A DNA stretch of 64,000 nt from Acidimicrobiaceae bacterium (GTDB taxonomy: Bacteria; Actinomycetota; Acidimicrobiia; Acidimicrobiales; RAAP-2). Shown in pieces: positions 29,277 to 37,538 of the stretch; the stretch's first letter is position 1, and each line of letters opens with the position of its first letter. The notes under the pieces are model-generated. The model saw only the letters and a program-made list of their open reading frames with translations, was not told the origin of the DNA and made no database searches. Made by a program: the position numbers and the translations under genes. The DNA is taken from contig PMOI01000017.1 in the NCBI GenBank assembly GCA_003162475.1, positions 150,084-214,083 of the forward strand, read 5' to 3'.

Positions 29277-30529
29277 GAGGTCCGAGGAAGGCTGAGTTGC
29301 ACCTCAGTGCCGACACCGGGCGTGCTCTTCAAGGAGGATGACCCGCCGTGTTGACACATGCGTTGACGAATGGAGAGCGCGATGCCTTGACGGTCGTGGG
29401 GGATCGCCTCCGTGTCGAATCCCTTGCCCTGGTCGCGCACGAAGAGCGACACGGCGGTCGGCTCGACCTCGGCGTAGATCGACACGAGGGGCGCCTCCGA
29501 CCACCGTGCCGCGTTGATCGCCGCTTCGCGGCCGGCCGCGACGAGCGCGAGCACGTCGTCGTCAGCGGCGCAGTCACCCACGACCACGAGTTCCACCTTT
29601 ACCCCGTAGTCGCTCTCGATCTCGCCTTCGATCGCGTGAAGAAGTGACGAGTACGTGCCGACCTCGTCGTCGGCGACGCGATGATCGGGATCGAAGAGCC
29701 ACTGGCGAAGCTCGCGCTCCTGATTTCGCGCGAGTCGAACGACGGCACTCTCGTCACCGGCCGCCCGCTCGATGAGGGTGAGGGTTTGGAGAACGGAGTC
29801 GTGCAAGTGCGCGGCGACGTTGGCTCGCTCTTCGACGCGCACGCGTGCTCGCCGCTCACCGGAGAGCTCGTTCAGCGTCGCGAGCCACCACGGTGCGAGG
29901 AGGATTAACACGCCCGCGATCAGGATGATTGTGCCAAAGAGCACGGGCGTCGTTCCACCCCAGACGCCGTGCAGTCGCGAAAGGGTCCGTAGCCCCAAGA
30001 GGACGAGCACGGTGCCCAACAGCACGCGCAAGAGGAGGTTCTTCTTGGTCGGCGACGCGGGAACGCGGATGAGCGGCGCGGAACGCACCAACTCCTCTAA
30101 GTGCTTGTGCTCGACGGGTGTCGCGCCACGCCAGACGCCGATCAACGCGGCCAAGCTCAGCAGGAAGGGCCACGTGTAGATCCCGAGATTCGGAATACCG
30201 AGGCGGTCGAGGACGATGATGAAGCCGACGACCAAGATGAGGCCGAAGAGAGCTCGGTGAAGCTCGCGGCGTCGGCCGAGCAGTCGATGAGCGATGGACT
30301 GCGTTTCGTTGGCCCGTGGCAAGGTCAGCCAGAGCAACATGTACAACAACAGACCGACGCCCGAGACGAGCGCGAGGAGCGAGAAGATGATTCGAATCGT
30401 GCGCTCGTTGACGCCGAGGCGAATGGCGAGGCCACCACAGACGCCGCCGAGGATCGCGTTGTCGACGCCACGTCGAAATGGTCGGTGGGGCGTGCCGATG
30501 ACGGCGCGAGGGGGTGATTCAATGCTCAC
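29273..30529 (-). CDS. PspC-domain sensor histidine kinase
   Basis: From GTG 30527-30529 the protein has 418 residues. An N-terminal PspC domain (about 18-75; DNAILGGVCGGLAIRLGVNERTIRIIFSLL) with its membrane helix leads to two further hydrophobic pairs (LILVVGFIIVL, then FLLSLAALIGVW and LLLRVLLGTVLVLLGL). The dimerisation box is NVAAHLHDSVLQTLTLIE, with the phospho-acceptor His around residue 235, and a HATPase domain follows (AAINAARWS; VRDQGKGFD; GIALSIRQRM). The type is the LiaS/NarX-like family. GAGAGGAG lies five bases before the GTG. Frames open to 30712 have no leader-like sequence. The PspC domain suggests sensing of membrane stress. Confidence 0.9.
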   Translation of the reverse strand: MSIESPPRAVIGTPHRPFRRGVDNAILGGVCGGLAIRLGVNERTIRIIFSLLALVSGVGLLLYMLLWLTLPRANETQSIAHRLLGRRRELHRALFGLILVVGFIIVLDRLGIPNLGIYTWPFLLSLAALIGVWRGATPVEHKHLEELVRSAPLIRVPASPTKKNLLLRVLLGTVLVLLGLRTLSRLHGVWGGTTPVLFGTIILIAGVLILLAPWWLATLNELSGERRARVRVEERANVAAHLHDSVLQTLTLIERAAGDESAVVRLARNQERELRQWLFDPDHRVADDEVGTYSSLLHAIEGEIESDYGVKVELVVVGDCAADDDVLALVAAGREAAINAARWSEAPLVSIYAEVEPTAVSLFVRDQGKGFDTEAIPHDRQGIALSIRQRMCQHGGSSSLKSTPGVGTEVQLSLPRTS

Positions 30530-30679
30530 GTCGCTCCTCTCGTCAGTTGAACGTGGATCTTTCCCTCTAATTCTTCCACGGGTGTGGCGCGATTGCTCTA
30601 AGGGATAACCCTGAGCCCACGACGTCGCTCCGGGGCGAACATGGGGTTCGCCCTGATAGGCGAGGGCGCTCGCGGAACT

Positions 30680-30685
30680 TACATT
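30680..30685 (+). promoter_or_regulatory. Candidate leaderless -10 (TACATT)
   Basis: TACATT lies seven bases before ATG 30693 of the PspC-domain gene, with no ribosome-binding site between. The 163-bp gap shared with the divergent kinase gene should hold the response-regulator binding site; I could not identify a clear inverted repeat in it. Confidence 0.45.
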
Positions 30686-30692
30686 GGGGTGC

Positions 30693-31658
30693 ATGGACGA
30701 ACCTCTGAACACCGATCACGACGACACGGCATCCGACACGACAACGGATACGAAGAGAGAGTCGACGACGCTGCACCGCAGCACGACGAAGAAGGTCTTC
30801 GGTGGGGTGGCGGGTGGCATCAGCGAACGATTCGACGTGGACGCCAACATCGTTCGGGTGGTGTTCGTCGTGCTGGCCTTCGCGTATGGTCTTGGCGCCG
30901 CGATCTACCTCGCGATGTGGGCACTCATACCGCGTTCGACGAATGGAGGCGACGTCGTCGCGACCGAAGAGGAGTTGGATCCCTCTCGAGTTCGTTGGCT
31001 GCGTTACGCACTGCCCCTCGGCGTGCTCGTACTGGCCGTCGTCGTCATCTCGGCGTTCCACCACGTAATCCGGCTCGGCGCCAGTCTCTCCGTCGTCTGG
31101 CTGATTTTTCTCGTGGTGATCGCCATCATCGCGCTACGCGTGCCCGCGCGCCGACTCACGTTTCGGCGACTCCTCGCTCTCGCGTTCTTAGGATTCTTGA
31201 GTTTCCTCATCCTCGTCTCGGGCTCATTCCTGATCGCCGTGGCCGTGATCGGCGTACCCTTGAAGGGCGGTAGCGGCGTGAAGGAGTGGCATCCCGCGAC
31301 GATCGCCGAAGTGCAGCACGTCTATCGCGGTGCCTTTGGTGTGTCGACGATCGACTTGCGCAACGTCCCCTTCACCGCCGGGACGTGGTCCATCACGGCG
31401 ACCCAAGGTGTTGGCGAGTTGATCATCTACGTACCGAAGAACGTGACCATCGATCTGCGCACCCACGTGGGGATCGGCAACATACAAGAGTTTCAGGCTT
31501 GTTCGACGGCCAGTTCAACGAGCCAACGAGCGAAGTCCGTGCACCTAGATCTCAACCTTCAAGTCGGGATCGGCAACGTTCAAATCTCTCGAAATGCCGA
31601 CGGTCAGGACTATTGCATTCAACCACTGACGGCTCCGACGCCCCCAAACGCCCCTTAG
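30693..31658 (+). CDS. PspC-domain membrane protein with LiaF-like C-terminus
   Basis: From ATG 30693 the protein has 321 residues. An acidic, Thr-rich N-terminus precedes a PspC domain (about 32-85; KKVFGGVAGGISERFDVDANIVRVVFVV). Three more membrane helices follow (LPLGVLVLAVVVISAF; LSVVWLIFLVVIAIIAL; LLALAFLGFLSFLILVSGSFLIA). The C-terminal 120 residues form a beta-rich domain (YRGAFGVSTIDLRNVPF; VGELIIYVPKNVTIDL) resembling LiaF/DUF2154. It is divergent from the PspC kinase and regulator and probably acts with them in envelope stress signalling; this is inferred from domain content. It ends four bases into the convergent gene. Confidence 0.86.
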   Translation: MDEPLNTDHDDTASDTTTDTKRESTTLHRSTTKKVFGGVAGGISERFDVDANIVRVVFVVLAFAYGLGAAIYLAMWALIPRSTNGGDVVATEEELDPSRVRWLRYALPLGVLVLAVVVISAFHHVIRLGASLSVVWLIFLVVIAIIALRVPARRLTFRRLLALAFLGFLSFLILVSGSFLIAVAVIGVPLKGGSGVKEWHPATIAEVQHVYRGAFGVSTIDLRNVPFTAGTWSITATQGVGELIIYVPKNVTIDLRTHVGIGNIQEFQACSTASSTSQRAKSVHLDLNLQVGIGNVQISRNADGQDYCIQPLTAPTPPNAP

Positions 31659-32860
31659 TAGTTGATCACGCCGTGCGAACTCGCGGGGCCGCTGACCTGC
31701 ACGTAGTTGGGATTCACGGCGAGTTCGTTCCACGTGCCAGTTGATGTCGTTCCGTCGGCGGTGATCTCAGTGCCGGTGTAGTTGTACACCGGAAGAAGCC
31801 ACAGGGAGCCGTCAGTGAGTTGATAGGTCGCCAGTGAGAGAGCGTCAGCGTCGAGGGTCACGTTGATGACGGGTGGACCGGCCTGCTTTGTCGGCGTTGT
31901 ATCCGTGGTGCCGGGCTGGACGCCAGAACCCGTACCCGTGGTGGGCGTGGTACTGGGGAAGCGACTCTGCTGTTCGGCGTTGAGTGCGCTCACGCCCGCC
32001 GCGAGACTTTGCAAGGGGTAGTTCGTCGTCGTGCCAACGCTGAACGCCGGACCCGATGCACTCACCACGACATTGTTCGCGTCCACCGAAAAACTGAAGG
32101 ACTGATCGGTGGCGATGCCGTCGACGTCGACGGTGTAGGTCACGTCTTCGGTACTGGTCGCGCTCGTCGTGCTGGTGTCATTGCTCGAGGTCGTCGTACC
32201 AAAACTCGGCGCCGACAGCCTGTAGCCGTAGCCAAGTTGCTTCAGGTAACGCTGCACGTCACCGGCGAGTGTCGCCTGACTCGGCAAGTCCGCGGTCGAA
32301 GCGTTCGTGGACGTGGCACCCGTGTACATCCATTGGGGGATGCCGATGTTCGAATAGTCGAGAGTGGCACCCGATGAACTTGACACCAACCAATCAGAGC
32401 TTCCGCTGGCGTTCACGGGCGTGCCGGTAGCGCCAAAGATGGCCGCGACGCGTGCCGCTTCACTGGTGGCGTTGCTCGGGATCTTCAGTTCGTACGAGGG
32501 ACTCGTCGGCGTCGTCGCGGTGAGTCCCGGACCGGCAGTGAAGTTGAACCTCTCGTATACCTGCATGGTGCCCGCGGCGGCCGAGCCGAAGGCGTTGGGC
32601 GCCTTGACACCACTCGCGCTTTGAATGGCCAGCACGGGCAGGCCAGAACCCCCTTGAAACACGGCCACCGAGACCGCGGTCACGAGCGCGCCGGTAATGA
32701 GGGTGCCCGCGAGTTTCAGTTCTATCTTGTGCCATAGACGACGCTTCCTCACCACGGGCTGGGTCGTGATTCGCGAAATGAGCGCGTCGAGGTCTCGGTG
32801 CTGGTACGACGGTCCGGCCGCGGGATCGAGCGCGGCGAGACGATCTTCAAAGTCACTCAC
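31655..32860 (-). CDS. Membrane-anchored extracytoplasmic protein, possible anti-sigma partner
   Basis: Protein of 401 residues. A cytoplasmic N-terminus of about 47 residues (SDFEDRLAALDPAAGPSYQHRDLDALISRIT) precedes one membrane helix (LAGTLITGALVTAVSVAVF). A large exported Ser/Thr-rich domain without cysteines follows, with a Thr/Pro linker near residue 300 and a conserved-looking end (LTDGSLWLLPVYNYTG). No zinc-binding anti-sigma motif is present. It sits 52 bp downstream of an ECF sigma gene in the same orientation, so a role as its regulator is plausible. I do not recognise a named family. The exported portion has no catalytic motif I can identify. Confidence 0.7.
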   Translation of the reverse strand: MSDFEDRLAALDPAAGPSYQHRDLDALISRITTQPVVRKRRLWHKIELKLAGTLITGALVTAVSVAVFQGGSGLPVLAIQSASGVKAPNAFGSAAAGTMQVYERFNFTAGPGLTATTPTSPSYELKIPSNATSEAARVAAIFGATGTPVNASGSSDWLVSSSSGATLDYSNIGIPQWMYTGATSTNASTADLPSQATLAGDVQRYLKQLGYGYRLSAPSFGTTTSSNDTSTTSATSTEDVTYTVDVDGIATDQSFSFSVDANNVVVSASGPAFSVGTTTNYPLQSLAAGVSALNAEQQSRFPSTTPTTGTGSGVQPGTTDTTPTKQAGPPVINVTLDADALSLATYQLTDGSLWLLPVYNYTGTEITADGTTSTGTWNELAVNPNYVQVSGPASSHGVINY

Positions 32861-32912
32861 GGGTACTCCTTCGTCTTTCTACCTTGTTACTGTCGCGCGT
32901 CACGTGAAACTT

Positions 32913-33416
32913 TCAGTGGACTTCTGCGGCACTGAGGAGATCGCGAAACCGATGCTGTGCTCGAGACAGTCGCACCGCCGCCGCGTTCGTGCTGATGACG
33001 AGAAACGCGCCGAGGGCGTGGGTGTCGAGCCCGTCCCACGCGTTGAGCAACAACACTTCGCGATCGTCGTCACTCAATGCGGCGAGGGCTTCGCGGACGC
33101 TGGTGTCAGCGATGACGTGCTCTTCGGCCGAGGCTTCGTCCGACACGGGCGAGAGCGTGGCCTCGAAGGCGGAGCGTCGATTCTTCGATCGTCGCGCGTT
33201 TCTGAGCACGTTCCTCGCCACGCCGAGCATCCAGGGGAGTTCCGCGTCGGCGGGGACACTGTCGAGACGACGCCACACCACGATCATCGTCTCTTCGACG
33301 AGATCGTCGAGGTCCGCCGACGTGAGTGGGTAGAGCCGTCGGCGTAGGTAGTTACCTACCGCCGACGAGTGCTCGCGTACGAGTCGAGCGAAGCGATCCT
33401 CGTCTTCAGAGCCCAT
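32913..33416 (-). CDS. ECF-type RNA polymerase sigma factor
   Basis: Protein of 167 residues. Region 2 reads RFARLVREHSSAVGNYLRRRL then DLDDLVEETMIVVWRRLDSVP and MLGVARNVLRNARRSK. Region 4 is REALAALSDDDREVLLLNAWDGLDTHALGAFLVISTNAAAVRLSRAQHRFRDLL. Both regions needed for -10 and -35 recognition are present, and the length suits a minimal ECF sigma. The downstream gene, 52 bp away, encodes a membrane-anchored protein that may hold it inactive. An AGAAGG stretch just before the ATG is the likely ribosome-binding site. Targets are unknown. Confidence 0.88.
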   Translation of the reverse strand: MGSEDEDRFARLVREHSSAVGNYLRRRLYPLTSADLDDLVEETMIVVWRRLDSVPADAELPWMLGVARNVLRNARRSKNRRSAFEATLSPVSDEASAEEHVIADTSVREALAALSDDDREVLLLNAWDGLDTHALGAFLVISTNAAAVRLSRAQHRFRDLLSAAEVH

Positions 33417-33489
33417 AACCTTCTTCTGTCCGTACGACCCCGATTCTTACCGACAAATCAGCGTGGTGGTCAGGTAGAAGGTCAGTGTC

Positions 33490-33924
33490 TTACGCGCCGG
33501 GCATTGGAGCCCAGGGGCCGAGGCCGCGGACCTTCGAGGGGGTGACGTGAATGACAAAACCTTCCGGAGGGTTGGGCATGGGCGGAAACACGGTGCCGGG
33601 GCCGACGTAACGCTGCGCGAGCTCTTGCAAAAGTGCGGGTGCCCCGCCCTCTTCGACGCGCGCCGTTCCTTCGATGACGAGGTGGTGTTGCATGCCCCAC
33701 TGGTTCCCCTCGGCTTCTATCGAGAGCGACACCCTTTCGTCGCGCTTGATGTTGGCGACCTTCTGGTCACTCGTGAGTTTGCCGATGACGACGTCGTCGC
33801 CGTCCAGACCGACCCACACGATGGTCGTGTGGGGTCGACCGTCTTTCGCGATCGTGGTGAAGTGCGCGAGTCGGCCCGACTCGACGACGTCGCGCACTTC
33901 GGGGCTGAGGGTGATGGGTTCCAT
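33490..33924 (-). CDS. PPOX-class (F420- or FMN-dependent) flavoprotein
   Basis: From ATG 33922-33924 the protein has 144 residues. The split-barrel pyridoxamine-oxidase-like fold is visible: SGRLAHFTTIAKDGRPHTTIVWVGLDGDDVVIGKLTSDQKVANIKRDERVSLSIE. Many short actinobacterial members use F420 as hydride carrier; the cofactor cannot be settled from sequence. The start is supported by TAGGAG six bases upstream, and a frame open to 33960 lacks such a site. It is monocistronic, between the sigma factor and the epimerase gene. Confidence 0.85.
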   Translation of the reverse strand: MEPITLSPEVRDVVESGRLAHFTTIAKDGRPHTTIVWVGLDGDDVVIGKLTSDQKVANIKRDERVSLSIEAEGNQWGMQHHLVIEGTARVEEGGAPALLQELAQRYVGPGTVFPPMPNPPEGFVIHVTPSKVRGLGPWAPMPGA

Positions 33925-34016
33925 GACATCTCCTACGTCGCGATGAATCGTTCGCAGCACTCGCTGAACCGAGTTAAGGCCATGATACGAAGTGGTGTCG
34001 CCACGTTCCCGAGTGG

Positions 34017-34985
34017 CTATTTCTCGAGGAGTCGGGCCTCATCGGCGCTGGTCAGCCAGCGTGCGGGCCACGCCCTGTCTCCCCACCACGACGTGACGTC
34101 GTCGACGCTGTCACTGAGCGGGCGAAAGTCGAGTCCGTTCGCCTGCGCGAGGGCGCTGTCCATCGCGAGGACGTTCTCGCTCTGCGCACCGGACGAGAGC
34201 GGGAATTTGTCTTCGAGTTTCAACTCGAGAATGTCTTCGACGCTGACTTCACGCAGCGTCGTACCTTCGGGGGCGACGTGTGAGGCGATCTGGTCGACCA
34301 TGTTGAAGAAGTGATCGCCCGGCTGGGGACCGGCGACGTGAAAGGCGCCCTGGAGGTTCCCTTCGGCCACGCGGACGACGAAGTTGGCGAGGTCGCGTGC
34401 GTCGACGTACTGCATGTTGTTGTCGCGAGGACCTGGCACCGCGACGACGCCACCACGACGTACGCGTTCTACCCAGTAGGGGAAGCGAAGCGTCGCGTCG
34501 AACGAACCGATGACGAACGTGGGACGGACCATGGTCGCGCCGTCGCCGAAGTAGCGCAGTCCCGCGCGCTCACTGGCGGCCTTCAACGGACCGTACGTCT
34601 CGTCGGTTATGGGAGCCTCGGGATCGGCCTTGTCGTCACCCCACAATGTGACGCTTGACTCGGTGGCCGCCTCGAACGGCGGGTCTTCGTACGCTGAGAT
34701 CGAAGAGATCTGAATGTAATGACCTCCGCGGTCCCCGAGTGCGTTCGCTAAGCGCTCAACGTCACTCGGTCGATAGGCGATCGCGTCGATCGTGGCATCA
34801 AAGGACCGATTCGCGAGCGACGAGAGATCGCCTTGGCGATCGCCAATGATTCGTTCGATCTTCTCGGGCAAGTCGTTGGGCGTGACGCCGCGATTCAACA
34901 CGGTGACGTCATGACCTTGGTGCCACGCGGACCACGAGATCGCGCGTCCTACGAACGACGTTCCGCCCACAATCAATAACCTCAC
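34017..34985 (-). CDS. NAD-dependent epimerase/dehydratase (extended SDR)
   Basis: Protein of 322 residues. The Rossmann motif MRLLIVGGTSFVGRAISWSAW gives the GGTxFVG cofactor loop, and VTVLNRGVTPNDLPEKIERIIGDRQGD follows as in SDR proteins of the isoflavone-reductase or epimerase type. The active-site Tyr-Lys pair seems to be in EDPPFEA...YGPLKAASERAGL (YxxxK as YGPLK). The C-terminal lobe binds the unknown substrate. The GTG start at 34983-34985 follows AAGGGAG. Similar proteins are often annotated as reductases of unknown role. Confidence 0.85.
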   Translation of the reverse strand: MRLLIVGGTSFVGRAISWSAWHQGHDVTVLNRGVTPNDLPEKIERIIGDRQGDLSSLANRSFDATIDAIAYRPSDVERLANALGDRGGHYIQISSISAYEDPPFEAATESSVTLWGDDKADPEAPITDETYGPLKAASERAGLRYFGDGATMVRPTFVIGSFDATLRFPYWVERVRRGGVVAVPGPRDNNMQYVDARDLANFVVRVAEGNLQGAFHVAGPQPGDHFFNMVDQIASHVAPEGTTLREVSVEDILELKLEDKFPLSSGAQSENVLAMDSALAQANGLDFRPLSDSVDDVTSWWGDRAWPARWLTSADEARLLEK

Positions 34986-35014
34986 GACGACTCCCTTTCG
35001 TTTACGCCTCTACG

Positions 35015-35455
35015 TTAAAGCCCGAAGGTGTCCTTCACGAACGTGAGCACGTCTCGCGCCGAATCCAGTTGGACGGGGTCGATCTTCGCGGTCAACTCGT
35101 CATCGAGGGTGTGGATGACTTCGATCACGTTCAGCGCGTACTCGCGGCCCCCGGCAGTCAGTTCAATGTTCTTGCGTCGTGAGTCGTTGACGTCGATGTT
35201 GACGAGCGCGAAGTCGCGCTCGACGAGTCCGGCAGCGACCTTTCGTGCCGCTTGACGCGAGGCGCCCAGAGCCTTCGTGAACGCGCTGAGTGGGAGAACG
35301 CCGTGAACGAGCCAGCGAAGGGCGAGAGCGTCGCTGCGGCGATAGTCATTGAAACCCAGGCGTTCGAGTCGAAGGGCCATCTCGCGTACCCAGCTCGCGC
35401 GCGCGAGGGCCAGGACGTCACCGAAGAGCGCCCTGCTTGGTGTTGGAGTTGACAC
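35015..35455 (-). CDS. MarR family transcriptional regulator
   Basis: Protein of 146 residues with the MarR winged helix-turn-helix: YRRSDALALRWLVHGVLPLSAFTKALGASRQAARKVAAGLVERDFALVNIDVNDSRRKNIELTAGG. The wing carries DSRRKNIELT, and N- and C-terminal helices would dimerise. The start is GTG 35453-35455, with TAGACT six bases upstream (leaderless). A 12-bp-arm inverted repeat just beyond this -10 is its probable operator. It is divergent from the secreted esterase gene and may control it as well as itself. Confidence 0.9.
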   Translation of the reverse strand: MSTPTPSRALFGDVLALARASWVREMALRLERLGFNDYRRSDALALRWLVHGVLPLSAFTKALGASRQAARKVAAGLVERDFALVNIDVNDSRRKNIELTAGGREYALNVIEVIHTLDDELTAKIDPVQLDSARDVLTFVKDTFGL

Positions 35456-35461
35456 CGGCTC

Positions 35462-35467
35462 AGTCTA
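35462..35467 (-). promoter_or_regulatory. Leaderless -10 of the MarR gene (TAGACT)
   Basis: On the minus strand TAGACT ends six bases before the GTG start. The adjacent inverted repeat covers the spacer and the -35 position, so bound MarR would block RNA polymerase. Confidence 0.5.
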
Positions 35468-35468
35468 G

Positions 35469-35495
35469 CAATTAGGCAACGTAGTTGCGTAATTG
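35469..35495. promoter_or_regulatory. Inverted-repeat operator for MarR
   Basis: Arms CAATTAGGCAAC (35469-35480) and GTTGCGTAATTG (35484-35495) are complementary except for one base, separated by GTA. It lies 14 bp from the marR start and just upstream of the divergent esterase gene, the standard position for autoregulation and control of the partner gene. Confidence 0.75.
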
Positions 35496-35503
35496 GCGCG
35501 TCT

Positions 35504-36544
35504 GTGCAACGATGGCGGGGCGTCCGGAAGAACGGGGGAGGAGTGGCAGAAAAAAAGTCGGTGAGCTTGATCGGAGCCCCACGACACGTGACCGCGTTCC
35601 TCAGCACCGTTGTTCTGGCTCTGTGCGTGACGAGTATCTCGCAACCGGCGCCCGCCGGCGCGGCGGCGACGCGAGTGACAGGTTGTGGATCGACGTCACC
35701 GGTTTCGACGACGTTGTCGCTCAGCGTGAATGGACACGATCGAACGGTCATCGTTCATGTTCCGACACGGAGCAACGGTCACGCGAAGAGGGCGCTCGTT
35801 CTCAACCTTCACGGAAGTGGGAGCACCGCCCTTGACCAAGAGAAGTTCACGGGTATGGACGCCACCGCGAACGCCGATGATTTCATCGTCGCCTACCCGC
35901 AAGGACTCATCCCCGACGGCTCGGGCTTCGATTGGAACGTACCCGGCGTCGCGCTGTTCGGCGGAAGCGCCGTGCCGTCGAACGCCGCGAATGACATCAA
36001 GTTCCTCACGACACTCGTAGGTATTCTCGAGCACAAGTACTGCGTCAACGCGAGTGAGGTCTACGCGACGGGATTTTCCGGCGGCGCGCGCGAAGCAAGT
36101 CAGCTGGCGTGCGACGAGTCATCGCTCTTCGCGGCCGTAGCCCCGGTGAGTGGACTTCGACGACCCGCCCCCTGCCCCACCACCAGGGCCGTTCCGATCA
36201 TCTCCTTTCACGGATCGGCCGACGAAGTCGATCCCTTCGCCGGTCACGGCCAGAAGTACTGGACCTACTCGGTGGCGACCGCGGCCAAGGACTGGGCCAA
36301 ACAAGATCACTGCGCGACGAAGGCTATGAAGTCGACGCCGTCTTCGCAGGTGACGCTCACGACGTACGAGGGTTGTGCCGAAGGTGCCAGCGTGCAGTTG
36401 TACGAAGTCTCGGGTGAAGGTCACGAGTGGCCGGGCGGCCCGACGCTTCCCTCGTCGATCACGTCGCTCCTCGGTCCACAGTCGAATGCGCTGAGCGCGA
36501 ACACCGTCATGTGGTCGTTCTTTGAGGCCCACCAGTTGTCGTGA
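35504..36544 (+). CDS. Secreted polyhydroxybutyrate-depolymerase-like esterase (LpqC-like)
   Basis: Up to 346 residues. A signal peptide (VTAFLSTVVLALCVTSISQPAPAGAA) lies at about residues 29-54. The alpha/beta hydrolase core shows the oxyanion region LVLNLHGSGST, the nucleophile motif TGFSGGAREASQLAC (GxSxG) and ISFHGSADEVDPFAGHG with the acid. The catalytic His is probably in VSGEGHEWPGG. It resembles feruloyl-esterase/PHB-depolymerase-like LpqC proteins. The start is uncertain: ATG 35504, GTG 35543 (directly behind GGAGGA) or GTG 35561. The divergent MarR operator lies immediately upstream. Confidence 0.85.
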   Translation: MQRWRGVRKNGGGVAEKKSVSLIGAPRHVTAFLSTVVLALCVTSISQPAPAGAAATRVTGCGSTSPVSTTLSLSVNGHDRTVIVHVPTRSNGHAKRALVLNLHGSGSTALDQEKFTGMDATANADDFIVAYPQGLIPDGSGFDWNVPGVALFGGSAVPSNAANDIKFLTTLVGILEHKYCVNASEVYATGFSGGAREASQLACDESSLFAAVAPVSGLRRPAPCPTTRAVPIISFHGSADEVDPFAGHGQKYWTYSVATAAKDWAKQDHCATKAMKSTPSSQVTLTTYEGCAEGASVQLYEVSGEGHEWPGGPTLPSSITSLLGPQSNALSANTVMWSFFEAHQLS

Positions 36545-36553
36545 GTGCGGGAA

Positions 36554-36606
36554 GTCCTCGCGGGCGAGGACGTCAGCGAACGAAGCGTCGTCAGGTTCAT
36601 GACGAC
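36554..36606. terminator. Possible bidirectional terminator hairpins
   Basis: Two short hairpins lie between the convergent esterase and lepB genes: GTCCTCG/CGAGGAC (36554-36560 with 36565-36571) and GTCGTCA/TGACGAC (36587-36593 with 36600-36606). Neither is followed by a U-tract, so the call rests on position. Confidence 0.35.
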
Positions 36607-36649
36607 ACGACGGTGAGACGCGAAGTGACGCGTGATGAGTACCTCGCGA

Positions 36650-37234
36650 CTAGAGAAAGCCGAAACGACCAATCGGCCAGATCCGAAGGAACGCCTTTCC
36701 GATGATGCTCGAGCGCGGGACGTCGCCCCAGTAACGACTGTCACACGAGGCCGGCTCATTGTCACCCATCATGAAGTACTCGTTCTTCGGGACGGTGACG
36801 TTGCCGATCGGACGTCCTAAGGGCTCGTCGTGCGTCCACGGTTGCTTAAGCGCTACTCCGTTGACTTTGATGACGTTGCCTACTGAGGTGAGGTGATCGC
36901 CAGGGAGTCCAATAACCCGCTTGACGAGGTCACTCACGTCGTCGCCGCATTGGTTCAGCACGGCAGCCGGCGCTTTGAACACGAGGATGTCACCGCGGTG
37001 GATCGATCCGAGCTCCACACTGAGTTTCGAGACGAGGATTCGATCACCGACCTGTAATGTCGGCTCCATAGAACCTGATGGGATGAAGAAAGTCTGAAAC
37101 ACGTACGTGCGAATCAAGAGCGACACGAGGACCGCAATGGCCACCACCACGAGCCATTCGATGAGCGATCGGCTCCTTGACCTCGTCTTCTTCACCGGAA
37201 CCTCGTCAACGTCGAGGGGTTCGAGGAGCGTCAC
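36650..37234 (-). CDS. lepB: Signal peptidase I
   Basis: Protein of 194 residues. A short cytoplasmic segment and one membrane helix (LIEWLVVVAIAVLVSLLIRTYVF) precede the catalytic domain outside the membrane. The nucleophile Ser is in FFIPSGSMEPTLQVGD and the general-base Lys in SDLVKRVIGLPGDHL. The remaining S26 motifs are MMGDNEPASCDSRYWG and GKAFLRIWP. It cleaves signal peptides of exported proteins, several of which are encoded in this window. GTG 37232-37234 has TAGAGT seven bases upstream, a leaderless arrangement. Confidence 0.94.
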   Translation of the reverse strand: MTLLEPLDVDEVPVKKTRSRSRSLIEWLVVVAIAVLVSLLIRTYVFQTFFIPSGSMEPTLQVGDRILVSKLSVELGSIHRGDILVFKAPAAVLNQCGDDVSDLVKRVIGLPGDHLTSVGNVIKVNGVALKQPWTHDEPLGRPIGNVTVPKNEYFMMGDNEPASCDSRYWGDVPRSSIIGKAFLRIWPIGRFGFL

Positions 37235-37538
37235 GGGTTCAACTCTACTTTCGATGACTACGGCGTTTTTTTCAGGCTCTTGTGCGCACGACGGCGCAGG
37301 GTGGTGACTGAAGTGACCCGAACGATGAAGTGACGCTCTAGGTGGTCACGTCTCGCTCGATGACCAGGTCAGAGTGGTTGTCGCGGGTTCGTAGAGTTGT
37401 CGAGCCGCGGGCGTCAGGCCGACGAAGAGACCGGTCTCTCACGGAGCAACGTCGTTCGGATCTGGCTCAATAAGTCACCTTCGCGGTCGGCGCGAGGGTA
37501 AGAATGGTTAACGAACTCGTGCTGTCCCTTCTACAGAG
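37235..37538. other. 304-bp intergenic region
   Basis: Between the divergent lepB and SCO6745-like genes. It holds the lepB promoter, a run of seven T at about 37266-37272 and a perfect 14-bp palindrome AGAGACCGGTCTCT at 37426-37439 that could be an operator. No convincing coding frame was found. Confidence 0.5.
37242..37247 (-). promoter_or_regulatory. Leaderless -10 of lepB (TAGAGT)
   Basis: Minus-strand TAGAGT separated by seven bases from the lepB GTG. No Shine-Dalgarno sequence is present. Confidence 0.45.
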
